A stretch of 60,000 nt of DNA. Source: Takakia lepidozioides (taxonomy: Eukaryota > Streptophyta > Takakiopsida > Takakiales > Takakiaceae). The DNA is taken from NCBI GenBank assembly GCA_030704615.1, contig CM060732.1, forward strand, positions 82,609,171 to 82,669,170, written 5' to 3'. The notes beneath the pieces are model-generated. The model made no database searches, was not told the origin of the DNA, and saw only the letters and a list, made by a program, of their open reading frames with translations. Position 1 is the stretch's first letter. The number at the start of each line of letters is the position of its first letter. Made by a program: the position numbers and the translations under genes. This document shows, in pieces, positions 43,575-54,927 of this stretch.

Positions 43575-46500
43575 CACACCCCTACCAACAGGGAGTCGAT
43601 GTCCTCATCGACTTGTCCATTTTGTAGAAACGAACATCCAAGTTGTGGCGTCCCACATCAAGGAGTTTGTTTCCGTACCATGGCGTCCCATGGCAAAGAA
43701 CCAAACCCCACACTTGACTCTACTCTCCACTAGCTAGTTCGGCCGACTTCCTCCAAGTCCCGCCAAGGGTGGAGCCTCTCCAGCTCCTCCCAGTGCACTC
43801 TTCTTGGCCTACTTCAAGGCCAAGGAACGATCCTCCCCGAGGATCGAATCGCCTTACTGCAACAACATTGCTTGCGACCGCTCATGATGCCGCTTTTGGC
43901 ATCACCTTGAGCAAGGGTTCACCTGGAACCCTCTTTGACTAGGAAGATAACCTTGAACCAAACCGTGCGCCCCAATCACTACAATTGGGTCCGCCTTGGA
44001 ATGCTGGCCTGAGGTACGGGAACACGCGAAGCCGCACTACGACTTCGTCCCGAGGCTACACGATTATAGTACGTGAACGGAAGCACGTAGCTTCCGCGTT
44101 AGCCCGCACTACAAGGCAACCCCCTCGGTAGCGCAGTTATAGTACGCGCACGCGCCAGGTGCGCACTAGCACGTGAACTCCCAAAGAAGGCGCAAGTTTC
44201 CTTGCCCCTTGGATGGGGTCACCCGATTTCGGCACTACGCAAACACACGATTAACCCAATTTACCTCTCCCACTTTTGTAAGCTAGCATGCATTCTACAC
44301 ACTAGCCAACCACACCATGCATCACCATTCCAAACAAAATAGGACGCACAAATTTGGAACCCATTTCCTTTATAACAAATTTTTGTACAATACAAGTTTT
44401 TGCAATCGGATTCAAGCTAGCTAAGCCGGGCTAAGCATGCATTTCCTCCCCCACGCTCCAAGGTTGATGTCCCCATCAACGCTTCTTCCCGCTTTTGAGG
44501 TCGCCCTTCGAAAGCTGCAACCGCCTCGGATGCGTTTCCCATTTCTGAGGCACGCACCCAAGATGCCTCCACATGATGATAGCCCTTCCATTTGACGAGA
44601 TACTCCGTTTCTCGGTTCTTGAACCTCCTCGACTTAAGTATTGCCTCCACCTCGTACTCAGGTTCATTTTCATGATCCAACAGCATAGGTGGCGGACGCA
44701 ACACTTGATGCCGATTCGGACGCGCTTCATCTTTGAAGTAAGGCTTCAAAAGGGAGACATGGAATACTGGGTGCACCTTGCTGTTTGCCGGCAGCTCCAA
44801 TTCATACACATCCTCATTAACCTTCCGAATGCGAAAGGTCCCGCATACGGAGGTACGAACTTCGGACTCACTTCCGGAGGTAGTCGGAAATTCTTGATGT
44901 TCAACCAGACCTCTGTGCCTGCCTCAAACTTCACTTCCCTCCGCTTCCGATTCGCCTGCCTTTCATACCGTTTCCTAGCTTTGGCAATGTTGTACTTTGC
45001 GAGCTTCAACAAACGCTCGCGTTCTTCCAGTACCGCCGCTACTGCCGGTTCCTCAACGTCCTGGGCGGCCCAACTTGTCGGCACCAGAGGTGCTTTTCCA
45101 TAGACCAATACGAAAGGGGAAACTCCCGTTGCGGAGTGTTCTGTGTTATTATAACAGAACTCTGCCGCGTCTAAGTGTTCCACCCAGTCTGTTTGGTCTG
45201 CCGACACGTAATTCCGCAAGATCTGCTTCACTACGGAATTCACTCTTTCCGTTTGGCCGTCGTCGTAGGTCGGAAGGCGGTGCTCATCTTCAGCCTCGTC
45301 CCCATCTTCTTCCAAAGTGCTCTCCAAATTTACTCGTAAACTTTGGATCGCGGTCCGAGACAATATCCTTCGGGACTCCATGATGCTTTAAGACGTGGGC
45401 GAAGTAAAGTCGCCCTGTCTCCTGCGCCGTTGCCGTCTCCTTGGTGGGGATGAATGGCCCATTTTACTGAACCTATCCACCACCATGATTGCATCGAATC
45501 CTTTTGACAGCGCATAGCAGTCATGAAATCCATCGAGACGCTTTCCCAAGTCCCCTCTGGAATCGGCAAGGGTTGTAACAGCCCCGCTTGCTTTTTGTAC
45601 TCGCTCCGGTTTTGTTGGCATGTGGTGCATGTCTTGACATACTCCTCTGCCTCCTCCCTCAGTTGGGCCAGAAATACTCTTTCTTCAAGAGTGCCGCAGT
45701 GCGCTTGGCTCCGCCGTGGCCCGCAAGCGGGCTATCATGGCATTCTCTCAAGAGGCTATCTCTGATCCCTCCCTTCGGCACGTAGAGACGCTTTTGCTTA
45801 TACCGGAGCAGTCCATTTTGCAAGTGGAACTGCGATTTAACCCCATCCTCAAGTCCTGCATCACGGACTTTGCCAGCTCATCCTTCCGGCAAGCCTTCCG
45901 GATCTTCCTTTGGAGCGCCGTCTCGCCCTTGTACACCAACAAGAGCTGCTGCTTTCTACTTAAAGCATCGGCCACCACGTTGTCTCGTCCCGGTTTGTAC
46001 TGGATATCCACGTCGAACACTGCCAAAGTATCTTGCCACCTAAGTTGTTTTGGGGACAACTTGGGCTGCGTGGCAAAATACTTCACCGTGACATTGTCCG
46101 TGAACACCTTCACTGGGTTGGAACCAACATAGTGGCGCCAGAGCTCAAGACAATGCACCACCGCCTTCATCTCTTTTCGTGCGTCGGCCACCGTCGCTCC
46201 ACTTCATTCAGTTTCTTACTTTCGTAAGCCACTGGACGTCCATCTTGCATAGTACACCCCCAATCGCGAAGTCCGACGCATCTGTATGATCTCAACGGAC
46301 GATCGAACTCCGGGATTTTCAAGACTGGAGCTTCCGCCATCCGCTGCTTCAATTCAGCAAAAGCTTGGCCACAAAAGGTGTTCCATGCCCAGACTTTAGA
46401 TTTACACAGAAGGTCCGACAGCGGCCCCGCGATCTTGGCGAAATTTCTCACATACTTCCGGTAATAGGAGGCGAGTCCTAGGAAGGATCGCACTCCCGGA

Positions 46501-49063
46501 CCGAAGTCGGAGGCTCCCAGTCCAAGATCGCCCTCACCTTTCTGTCATCCATTTTGATCCCATCCTGTGTAATCACATGCCCCAAGAACTCCACTTTCGT
46601 GACCCCGAATTCGCACTTTGAAGCTTTGGCATACAGCTTCCCTTCTCGCAATTTTGGAACACCCTTTTGAGGTGCTCCAGGTGCTCCTCCTTTGTTTTCG
46701 AGTACACCAAGATGTCGTCGATGTACACGATCACAAAGTCATCCAACCACTCCTGAAAAAGGCTGTTCATCAGCGTGCTAAAGGTCGCTGGTGCATTGGT
46801 GAGCCCAAAAGGCATCACCAAGAACTCATATGAACCATACCTTGTCCTGCACGCGGTCTTCTCCTCATCTCCTTCCGCCACCCGAATTTGATGATAGCCG
46901 GAGCGCAAGTCGATCCGGCTGAAATACTTCGCTCCTGCCAACCGATCGAAGAGGTCGTCGATCCTTGGCAAAGGGTACCGGTTTTTGATAGTCACCTTAT
47001 TCAGAGCCCTGTAATCGACACACATCCGCAGCGTCCCATCCTTCTTGTCTGCGAATAGCACCGGGGCTCCGTAAGGTGACTTACTCGGCCGGATGTACCC
47101 CTTTGACATTAGATCCTTGAGCTGAGTCTTCAGCTCGACCAACTCTCTGTGGCTCAACCGGTAGGGCCTTGGCAGGCGGTTCCGATCCCGGTATCACCTC
47201 AATCTTGTGGTCAACTCCTCTTCGCGGTGGCAACCGCTTGGTAAATCCTCCGGCATCACATCCTGGTATTTCTCCAAATCCCCTTGATCCAATCTGGGCT
47301 CGGCTCCCCATCGCCTTCTCCCTTCACTTCTCTAATGTAAAGCAAAAACTGGGGTTCGTGTGCCTCCTCCACGGCCCACTCCTGCTGACAGAAGGTTTAT
47401 TCGCCCTCCCACGGATTTGGGCGTTTCCGACACTCGTAAAACCTCGCCACCATTCCCACATGGCAGCGTGACTACTCTCTTGCGGCCATCTATGACCGCT
47501 CCGATTTGCTCAAAAAGGTCATCCCCAAAATGAGATCCACTCCATCGATCTCGCAGATGGTGAAGTTCTCACGTCCCTCCCAACTCCCCAGTTGAAGAGG
47601 AACATCAAACGCCAACCTTGTCGCCAACTGTGGTTCTCCTTTGGCAGAACGCACCTCAATAGAGGCCCCCACGTCACTTGTCGGGAGTCCCAGCTTTTGT
47701 GCCGTTGCCGGTGTCATGAAGGAGTGCGACGCTCCTGTGTCCACCAACAACGACACATTAGTTCCGGATATTATCCCATCCACGAACAATAACTGACTCC
47801 CTTTTCGTAAGGCGCCAGTTTTCCTGATACAACTCACAAGAAAATTTGCCTACCTTGCAAGTCCTGGCGACCACCGCTTCCACCAAGCGACTGATGGTAT
47901 CTTCCGACAGCTCCGTGGTCGCCCGAGTCATGTTCAATTGTCGGGCTTCGTGCACTTTGGCCATGTGCCCGGGCTCCCCGCAATTGAAACACACTCCATC
48001 AAAGGTCGCCTTCTGTCCGCCATAAGCCGCTCCACCCGCTTTTCCTTTCGAAGCACCGGGTGCCGCCTTGACGTGTGAAGGCCCTCCCTTCGATTTCCAC
48101 GTGCCATTGTCGCCGCGTGGCCTATCCCACTTCTTTTCCGGTCGGAAGGAGTCACCTTCCCGCCGGGTCTTCTTGTGGTTCAGCTCCGTACGGCCTTGTC
48201 TCTCACCCCTAGGGACATCCGAGAAACATTCAGCCCTCTCAATTGCCTCGTTCAAAGTCTTGGGTGGCTTCTCCTCCAACTTCCGCCTGGCCCATGGGGC
48301 CAGTCCCGCCACAAAGTTGAAGACCATTTCTGGTTCTGCCATGTCCGCGACTTCGAGCAACAGCACATTGAAAGCCTGGACATACCCCCGAATGTCATCT
48401 GTTTGCTTCAAATTCCTCATCTTGTCCCGGGCAAGCCAGGACGCGTTGAGGGGCACAAACTGTCTCTTCATCAATTCCTTGAACCCACTCCAGTTCAAGG
48501 TTTCCGGGCTTGGGCCTCGGTCGTGAAGGCGTTTCTGCCACCATTGTTGAGCATAGCCCTCAAATAGGTGGGAGCCACTTCCACCCGATCCTCGTCACTC
48601 AACTTGGCCGCCCGAAAGTACTGCTCTAGCTCCAAGAGCCAGGTGTTGAGTGCCTTCCGATTTCGGACGCCCTCGAAGGTGCCGGGTTCCTTAGGCTTCA
48701 CCTTAAACTTTGCCTTAGTGGAAGTGGCATTAGCCGCCTTCAACACGTCTTTCAACGTCCCGCCAAACTGCGCCAACAACCCTTCCCAAAAGGCTGCCGG
48801 CATGGGAGGCATCTCTTGGTTTGTCGGAGCTCTCAAGGATTCCTCGGGCTCCGACTCCTCGGATTCCTCCCGCTCTTGGCGGCCTCGTTTTCGGAAACAT
48901 GCATCGCTTCCTCAAACGGCCGCCTCGGTGACACGCCGCCCCCATCGGGCTCACCGGGATCATCATCTTTTGGGCCGTTCCGCTTTCGCTTCGGCTTGCC
49001 CGACCCCATGATGAGGCCAATCCCAAGGACGATCGCGTACTGAACTCTAAGCTTGATACCAAG
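43575..49063 (-). pseudogene. Unit 1 internal region: gag-pol with chromodomain, frameshifted
   Basis: Gag starts at ATG 49009. The zinc knuckle (about 47950-47995) has lost its last Cys through a small deletion: it reads GHMAKVHEA instead of GHMAKKCTK. Protease LLVDTGASHSF is at about 47725-47765. RT is the best preserved part, open from 47157 to 46573, with [10 protein letters not shown] at about 46705-46735. RNase H, integrase (FRLP, GQTERVNSVVKQILRNY) and chromodomain (about 44555-44665) follow. Several frames are broken by one-base indels. It is nearly identical to unit 2. Confidence 0.88.
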
Positions 49064-49783
49064 TGTCGCGCACCTCACTTCGGTAAGCTCCCCTTCAAGT
49101 CATAGTTACTCGCTTTGATGCGCGCGCCTGACTCCCAACCTGGCCGCCGGGCCAACTTGGAGCTTCGGCTGCTCACCGGGACATAACGGTCCCCCTTCGC
49201 TTCCCTCTAAACCCTCCACCTATTTGGGACTAGGAGAATTCCCTTTGGTAGATGGCAGTCCGGAACAGCTCCCCACTCTTTGGTCGCTTTCCGGTTCGCT
49301 CGCTTACTCACTAGTTTTTGGTCACCAACGGGCTTGCACCGTTCTCGGGGTTACTACTCCCTATATATACTTCTGTAGCTGTCCGCGGGGGTTTCATAAC
49401 CAGCCATGCCATTTTATGGCGAACCACCACGAAAACCCTCGACTCCCGGTGATGAGTCGCGGTGAGTCTTGGCCCACTCACCACGGCCCCATGGACCGTG
49501 ATGAGTCCCAAGACTCCCCACGACTCCCACCACGAGGTCTCCGCCCCATGGTGAGTCCTATGCCACCCCCACTAAGTCCCGCTAAGCTACCACCACCACC
49601 CCTTGTGGAGCCACCCCCACCGCAACCCGGTGTGCGGGGCTCCACCTAGTGAGCGCCTCCGCTTCCTGAGTGCCTTGGGCACTCAAGGGTGCTTCAGCCC
49701 CCCTATCGCTGCCGCTGCCCCCACCACAGGGGCAGCCCCTCATGTGTCCCGACCCCCTGCCCTCAAGGCAAAGGGCCGCGACA
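49064..49783 (-). repeat. Rightmost LTR (5' LTR of unit 1)
   Basis: 720 bp, TGTCGCG to CGCGACA, TATATATA at about 49362-49370. The primer site TGGTATCAAGC (minus strand, near 49051-49061) is two bases away; one G is missing compared with the unit 2 site. Confidence 0.93.
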
Positions 49784-49788
49784 AAAAT
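49784..49788 (+). repeat. Target site duplication, right copy (AAAAT)
   Basis: AAAAT directly after CGCGACA of the rightmost LTR; identical to 35225-35229. Confidence 0.8.
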
Positions 49789-50654
49789 GGCTACAACAAC
49801 AACCTAGCTGAGAGAAGGCCCCAATAATTGACAATATAAGTTGATTACCAGGCCAAGCTCTAGTGCTAGCAAAATAGATTGTACAAATATGCCTGGAGGG
49901 CTGTAGCCGTGTGTCATAACAATGGCTATTAGCCACGCCCAAACAAAGAAAATTGATGTGGACTCTAGTGAAGAAATGGTGAACAAGCAAGTAAAAAGCA
50001 ACACATAAGGTTGCAAACATGTAGCTTGTCTGACTTCTAGAACCGTCGGCCACACTTGTACTGTCATCAGGCATATGAACCAGAAGTGTCACTGCTTTGG
50101 ATAATGTGGGTATGCACTTGCTTTCCCTCTGCTAGACTTTTCATTGTTACACAATCCGACAACAAGCACACATACCAGGCTTCGACCACTAAAGCTCCAC
50201 TCCATGGACCAACAGATTGCGGCTTTCATGGATGCCATGGGTGCGCAGTCATGGTCGATTTGTGGCAAAAATGCCATTTGCAGACGTAAAATGCCTTTGA
50301 AGTCATATCGCAAGTCTGGGGAAGGCGTATATGCGACTGCATGATTCCGGACTCTGCTCAACACAGGTCAAACATGTTTGACCACGAATATTGGCATGGC
50401 GGATGTGACTATCAGTCACGGTCATGGCTACACTAGAATGACGTGTGCATATTGTTAGACGGACATATGACTTCATGACTCTCACTCTAATGCATTTTGC
50501 TAGATCATCACATGGATGATCACTACATGTCGACACATGCTTTTCTGGTTTTATATATAATATATGAGTATTTATATTTTGAAAAAATGGAAACTTTGAC
50601 CACTAGATTGAATTAAAAAAAAAAAAAAGAAAAAAGTGCAAAAGATTTTAAAAT
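49789..50654. other. No gene recognised
   Basis: Resumes the host sequence interrupted by the array. It has short open frames only, and an A-rich run at about 50612-50630. Confidence 0.4.
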
Positions 50655-50820
50655 AACACATCGGCTGGTAAGTGCACACTGTGTGGCCTTGCTGGTTCGG
50701 GATTCAAGCCCGCTGCCCTACCCCCTGCGTGGGATTGTTCGTGACGGTATGTCCATGTGTTGATCGTCATGTAGGTCTCATGGCCCATAAATGAAAGGGG
50801 GTTAATTTTTTCCCCTTCTC
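50655..50820 (+). repeat. tRNA-derived SINE-like sequence
   Basis: CGGCTGGTAAGTGCACACT (A-box-like), then GTTCGGGATTCAAGCCCG (B box with a T-arm-like pairing CGGG/CCCG) about 30 bases later, then CTGCCCTACCCC. The pattern is close to the tRNA-like head of plant Au-type SINEs. The end of the element is uncertain. Confidence 0.5.
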
Positions 50821-51066
50821 AAGGGCATGAGGTTTCCTTTAAAAAAAAATAAAAAATCAAAAAGTTGCTTATAGGGTTTGCAAAAAGGATAAAAAACTTA
50901 AAAAGTTGCCCATCACGGTAGCCGTGAACAGACTTAGAGCGAGCGAGCGGGAGGGAGGGCAAACATGCATGGGAGGCCCACAGTTGGAGCAACCTTCGCA
51001 TTTGAAGCAAGCAACCCTAGAAACACTAGGGTATGTGTGCGAGGAGGTTTCGGCTGGGAGCTCGCC

Positions 51067-51449
51067 GTTCTTGGGAGAGTCTGCTTGGTCTTAGCAGGCC
51101 GTGTTTCAATCTTACCCGCTCAGCTGAACCGTGGTGGTTCTCACAGACCAATCCGACATTACCTGACTACAGACACAAGCAGCACACACAAGAGACAACC
51201 GCAATTGCAAGGTGTGGCTTTTGCTTAATGTACGATGTGAAGAAGTTTGTCCATCCTGCAAATGTGGGCCCTTGGCTCCTGTTAGTACCATGATTTGGTA
51301 TTCTTCCTGATGTTTACAAGGTTCTTGGGAGAGTCAGCTTGGTCTTAGCAGGCCGTGTTTCAATCTCTGCCCGCTCAGCTGCACCGTGGTGGTTCTCACT
51401 GACCAATCCGACATTACCTTACTACAGACACAAGCAGCACACACAAGAG
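51067..51449 (+). repeat. 128-bp direct repeat pair
   Basis: Copies at 51067-51194 and 51321-51449 both start GTTCTTGGGAGAGTC and end CACACACAAGAG, with about 6 differences. 126 bp of unrelated sequence lie between. Neither copy codes for a recognised protein. Confidence 0.9.
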
Positions 51450-53691
51450 GTACTCTTGGGTTTATGGTCAGTCAAATCCTCCATGGGTCATGACACAAGG
51501 TCGAGGACAATGTGGTGAGGGCACCTTTTTCTTCAGCCTATTTCAGCCTATTTTGCCCTCTCATCAGACTCAGCCCTGAATTTGCATATTGAAGTCTGTA
51601 AGTTAGTTCGTTGGGTGGATCTGTGGCGGTTTGGAGTGACTTTGATGTTACTGCCGATGGCAGCAGGAAAGTATCCAAAAACACATAACTGAGATGAGGA
51701 GAAGCTTTGGAATGAACACTTTTCCGACCCAGTCAATGGTGGGACAAAACATGGAAACAAAAAGGTGAATGCCTGTTGGACTACAGAGAGAAGCAGATGA
51801 ATTCTGCAAGTTAGCTGGTTGAGTGAACCTTATATGTAAGGTTTAGCTTCTCCTTTCTCAAGCAAGGTTTGGCCAACAAATGTGGATGCAGGATCAATGT
51901 CATGAAAGAATGTAGTGTGTATGTAGTCTTAGCTAGCAAGTGCCATAAGTTCTGCTGCTCTTATGCTCTGGAGTGTGATGTGAAGTCTTAGTTTGCACTG
52001 GCTTGTGGAGATCTATTGCAAGGTACCATGGTACAACAAACGATCATTTGGAGTTGTTTGGAAATAAATTCATCTGTGTGGTAGATGGTGGCAAGTGATC
52101 ATGGCATGACAGATGCAGGCAACCATGGTGTGCCTCCGATGCAGGCAACCATGGTGGTGCTCCTATCAGGAGACCGATGCGCTGGCCATGTTTATAGCCA
52201 AGACAATGGATACTGGCCCCTCCCTTGACCTGCCTTGTCCTCCTCTTTGCCTCCTCTTTCTTTTGATAGGATGTGACTTTTTGATGCCACTGTCCTCTCT
52301 GGGTTAATGAACTTCTATATTTTTGGTGAGGCAACCACTCTTGAATATTTCAATGCCTTCATTCCCACTTTGAGAATGTAAGAAGCCAAGAAGAAGCACA
52401 AGGGTTTGAATCTAGGGGCAAAAGGTGTATTAGGAGAAACCAGCAGCCTATTGAAGTAGCATTAAGTGGCAGTGCTTCCAGCTGAAATTTGAAGGCTCCA
52501 CATTGAGGAAGTCTTTTTTCAGGTCAAATTGATGTGCAAGTCTTGACACTATATTGGATGGGAGCATCTGGCCATTTTGGACTGGAAACAGCAACACAAT
52601 CTCTGGACTCTGGCGACGGTTGATGTAGCGGGTGCATACATTGTGGGTCTCTCTGCCCTTATTATCTTAAGTAGAATTTTTCCAATATTCCTCAAGCCAC
52701 AGGACTCATTCATTATGATGGATAATTGGACAATGACTGAATGGAAGGGATGTGCTCAACTCGACATATCCAATTTTTGAAACTCAACTTTTGGAATATC
52801 AATTGATCAACAGTCTCATCAAATCAAACGCGAACATACTTGGATCCGCAGACACTAGACGTATGGCAGATCCCGGATCCAAAAGTTGAAGTATTTCCAG
52901 AGCTTTTAAAACCCTCAATCCAATTGGTCTAATCCGGCCAAGCTGAAAGAGTAAATGAGTCGGGTTTTCACCATGACCAAGGTAGATTTGGATGGGTGTG
53001 CTAACAGCTAGATCGGCTCAAACAGAAGCAGGAAGTGATCATGCAGCGTCCAAAGATTATCAAAGAGCTGAAACAAAAAGGGCATGGTGTTTTGGATTGC
53101 TGACTGCCGCCCTTCACACTATATACCTTTTCTTTTGGGTTTTGGACTCCATTTGTACACTGACTAGGCGGTAGATGCCAGACCCAGCATCATCCTTTTG
53201 CCAAGTTCGGTGAATTGCCAGCCTTTAACCCTTAAAGGGCCCGCCATTGGGCAAATTTCACCCTCCAATAGAGTGACCCCTGGCGAGTTGGCTTAGGCTA
53301 CACACCTACCTTGTTACATCCAAAACAAAATGAACCCTATCAGATTCACCTTGGCTATCATGTACATCAAATTGCGGAGAAATTCACCATACAACAGGAT
53401 AGATTCTAATGTTTAGTGGGTTTTTTTTTCTTTCTTTTTTTGGTTTTGTTGTGGATTTTGCAAAGAATGAAATTTGAGCTTAACGAAGCTATTTGAGTGA
53501 TGGGTTGATTTTTCTTGCTTCTGCCTATCACATAATGGTATCCTAGCCTGTGGTTCCCACTGGACCGGTTTAGATGCATGGTGATGCATGAATAGGGGTG
53601 AACCTGCACTTAATGGACGTGACCCAGAACGAGAACAGGTTAACATGGAAAGTAACCCTAAGTCGTGCTTCGAACTTTGTTTCATCACCTA
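51450..53691. other. No gene recognised
   Basis: Several short open frames, none family-like. 52113-52150 has a short internal repeat (GCAGGCAACCATGGTG). 53420-53445 is T-rich. Confidence 0.4.
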
Positions 53692-54888
53692 ACCTCCATC
53701 AAGGTTCTCCATTTGGCACCAACTTGCTATAAGCCACACATGATAGAACCTCGTTTTATCTTACATTTAGGTTTTAAAGCTTGATCAACTTGGATGTGGT
53801 TCAAAGTTGAAGTCGACGTACCACCTAGAATTATGTAGGATCATACCTCAGCTATATAATTAGGCAACACCCAAACAGATGCATTGAAACGAAGGTTGTT
53901 GATATCAATGTGATCTACTCTGGCATGTGATATGCCGAGGACACACTTCCAATGCCTGAGAAAGTCCAGGAGGCTTGTTGAATCCCTCAAGATTGTTTTT
54001 TGAAGGCTGAATATGTCAAGCTTTGAGCTCTTAGGTCATTTGCAAGGGAATGTTCTCCAAACTGTCCAGTAACATTGGCATCTACCAAGTAAAACAGAGC
54101 AGGTGCGTGAGCAACTTTCTAGTTCATTTGCGTTGTACAACGGAACCTGCCAAGCAGACTAGGGAAGAGAGAGACTCCTGATGCTACAGATACCTATGAG
54201 TGGATCCTGAAATGTAGGGATTGTTGTAACTTCTTTGTTTGATACCTTCCAGTACATATGCGCCTCTACTCCCTGTCTATGTAATACGCATTTCATGTGC
54301 CTGTGAGTCCATATGGATGCTGTAATCTTTTTGCAAGTCTGTGTTGTTGACCTCATAGAAAAACCGACAATTAAATGGAATGGATTTTTGTGTCCAAAGG
54401 AACAACAACGATTTTTTAGGGCCACCACAAATGAATGTTACTCAACATTGATCAAGCTGAATACTGGTATCTTTGGCATTATCAAATGAGTGTTTCTCAT
54501 CCCTAGTCTGCTCTCATCCCTAGTCTGCTTGGCAGGCTAGGCTGTACAACGCAAATGAAATACAAAGTTGCTCACGCATCTGCTCTGATTTACTTGGTAG
54601 ATGCCAATGTTACTCGACAGTTTGGAGAACATTCCCTTGCAAATGACCTAAGAGCTCAACGCTAGACATACACGACCTTTGTTTCAATGCATCTGTTTGA
54701 GATCATTCTGTCTAGGCGTTGCCCAAATATATAGCTAAGGTTTGGTCTTGCATATCTCTAGTTGTTGAGTCGGACTTCAGCTTTGAACCACATTCACAGT
54801 TCTAGCTTTAAAACGTAAATGTAACGTAAACAGAGGTTTTATTATGTGTAGCTTACAGCAGGTCGGTGCCCGAACCTTGATGGAGGTT
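53692..54888. repeat. Large inverted repeat, arms about 370-480 bp
   Basis: The left arm 53692-54168 is largely the reverse complement of the right arm 54517-54888. Matching pairs include CTAACCTCCATCAAGGTTC with its complement at the right edge, AAACAGATGCATTGAAAC, GAGCTCTTAGGTCATTTGCA, and TGCCAAGCAGACTAGGG at the inner edge. The left arm has about 115 extra bases near its middle. The spacer is about 350 bp. Confidence 0.85.
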
Positions 54889-54927
54889 GGAGCGGTCGCA
54901 ATACCGACCTGAAAGATTGATATGACA

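Larger units (their letters stand above)
35230..49783 (-). mobile_element. Array of three chromovirus (Ty3/gypsy) units sharing four LTRs
   Basis: All units read right to left. Order from left: partial LTR (35230-35337), deleted internal region, LTR (36667 to about 37386), internal region, LTR (42854-43574), internal region, LTR (49064-49783). LTRs start TGTCGCG and end CGCGACA. A primer site for initiator tRNA-Met lies just left of each full LTR (near 36653-36664, 42840-42851 and 49051-49061). Internal regions encode gag, protease, RT, RNase H, integrase and a C-terminal chromodomain, the order of chromoviruses. Confidence 0.92.

Noticed and set aside
35449-49649. Numerous plus-strand open frames in the gypsy array
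   Set aside because: All are antisense to gag-pol or to LTRs and recur in each unit; no separate protein family is seen.
52577-52780. Short membrane-like open frame (67 residues)
   Set aside because: It is isolated, with no family match or splice support.
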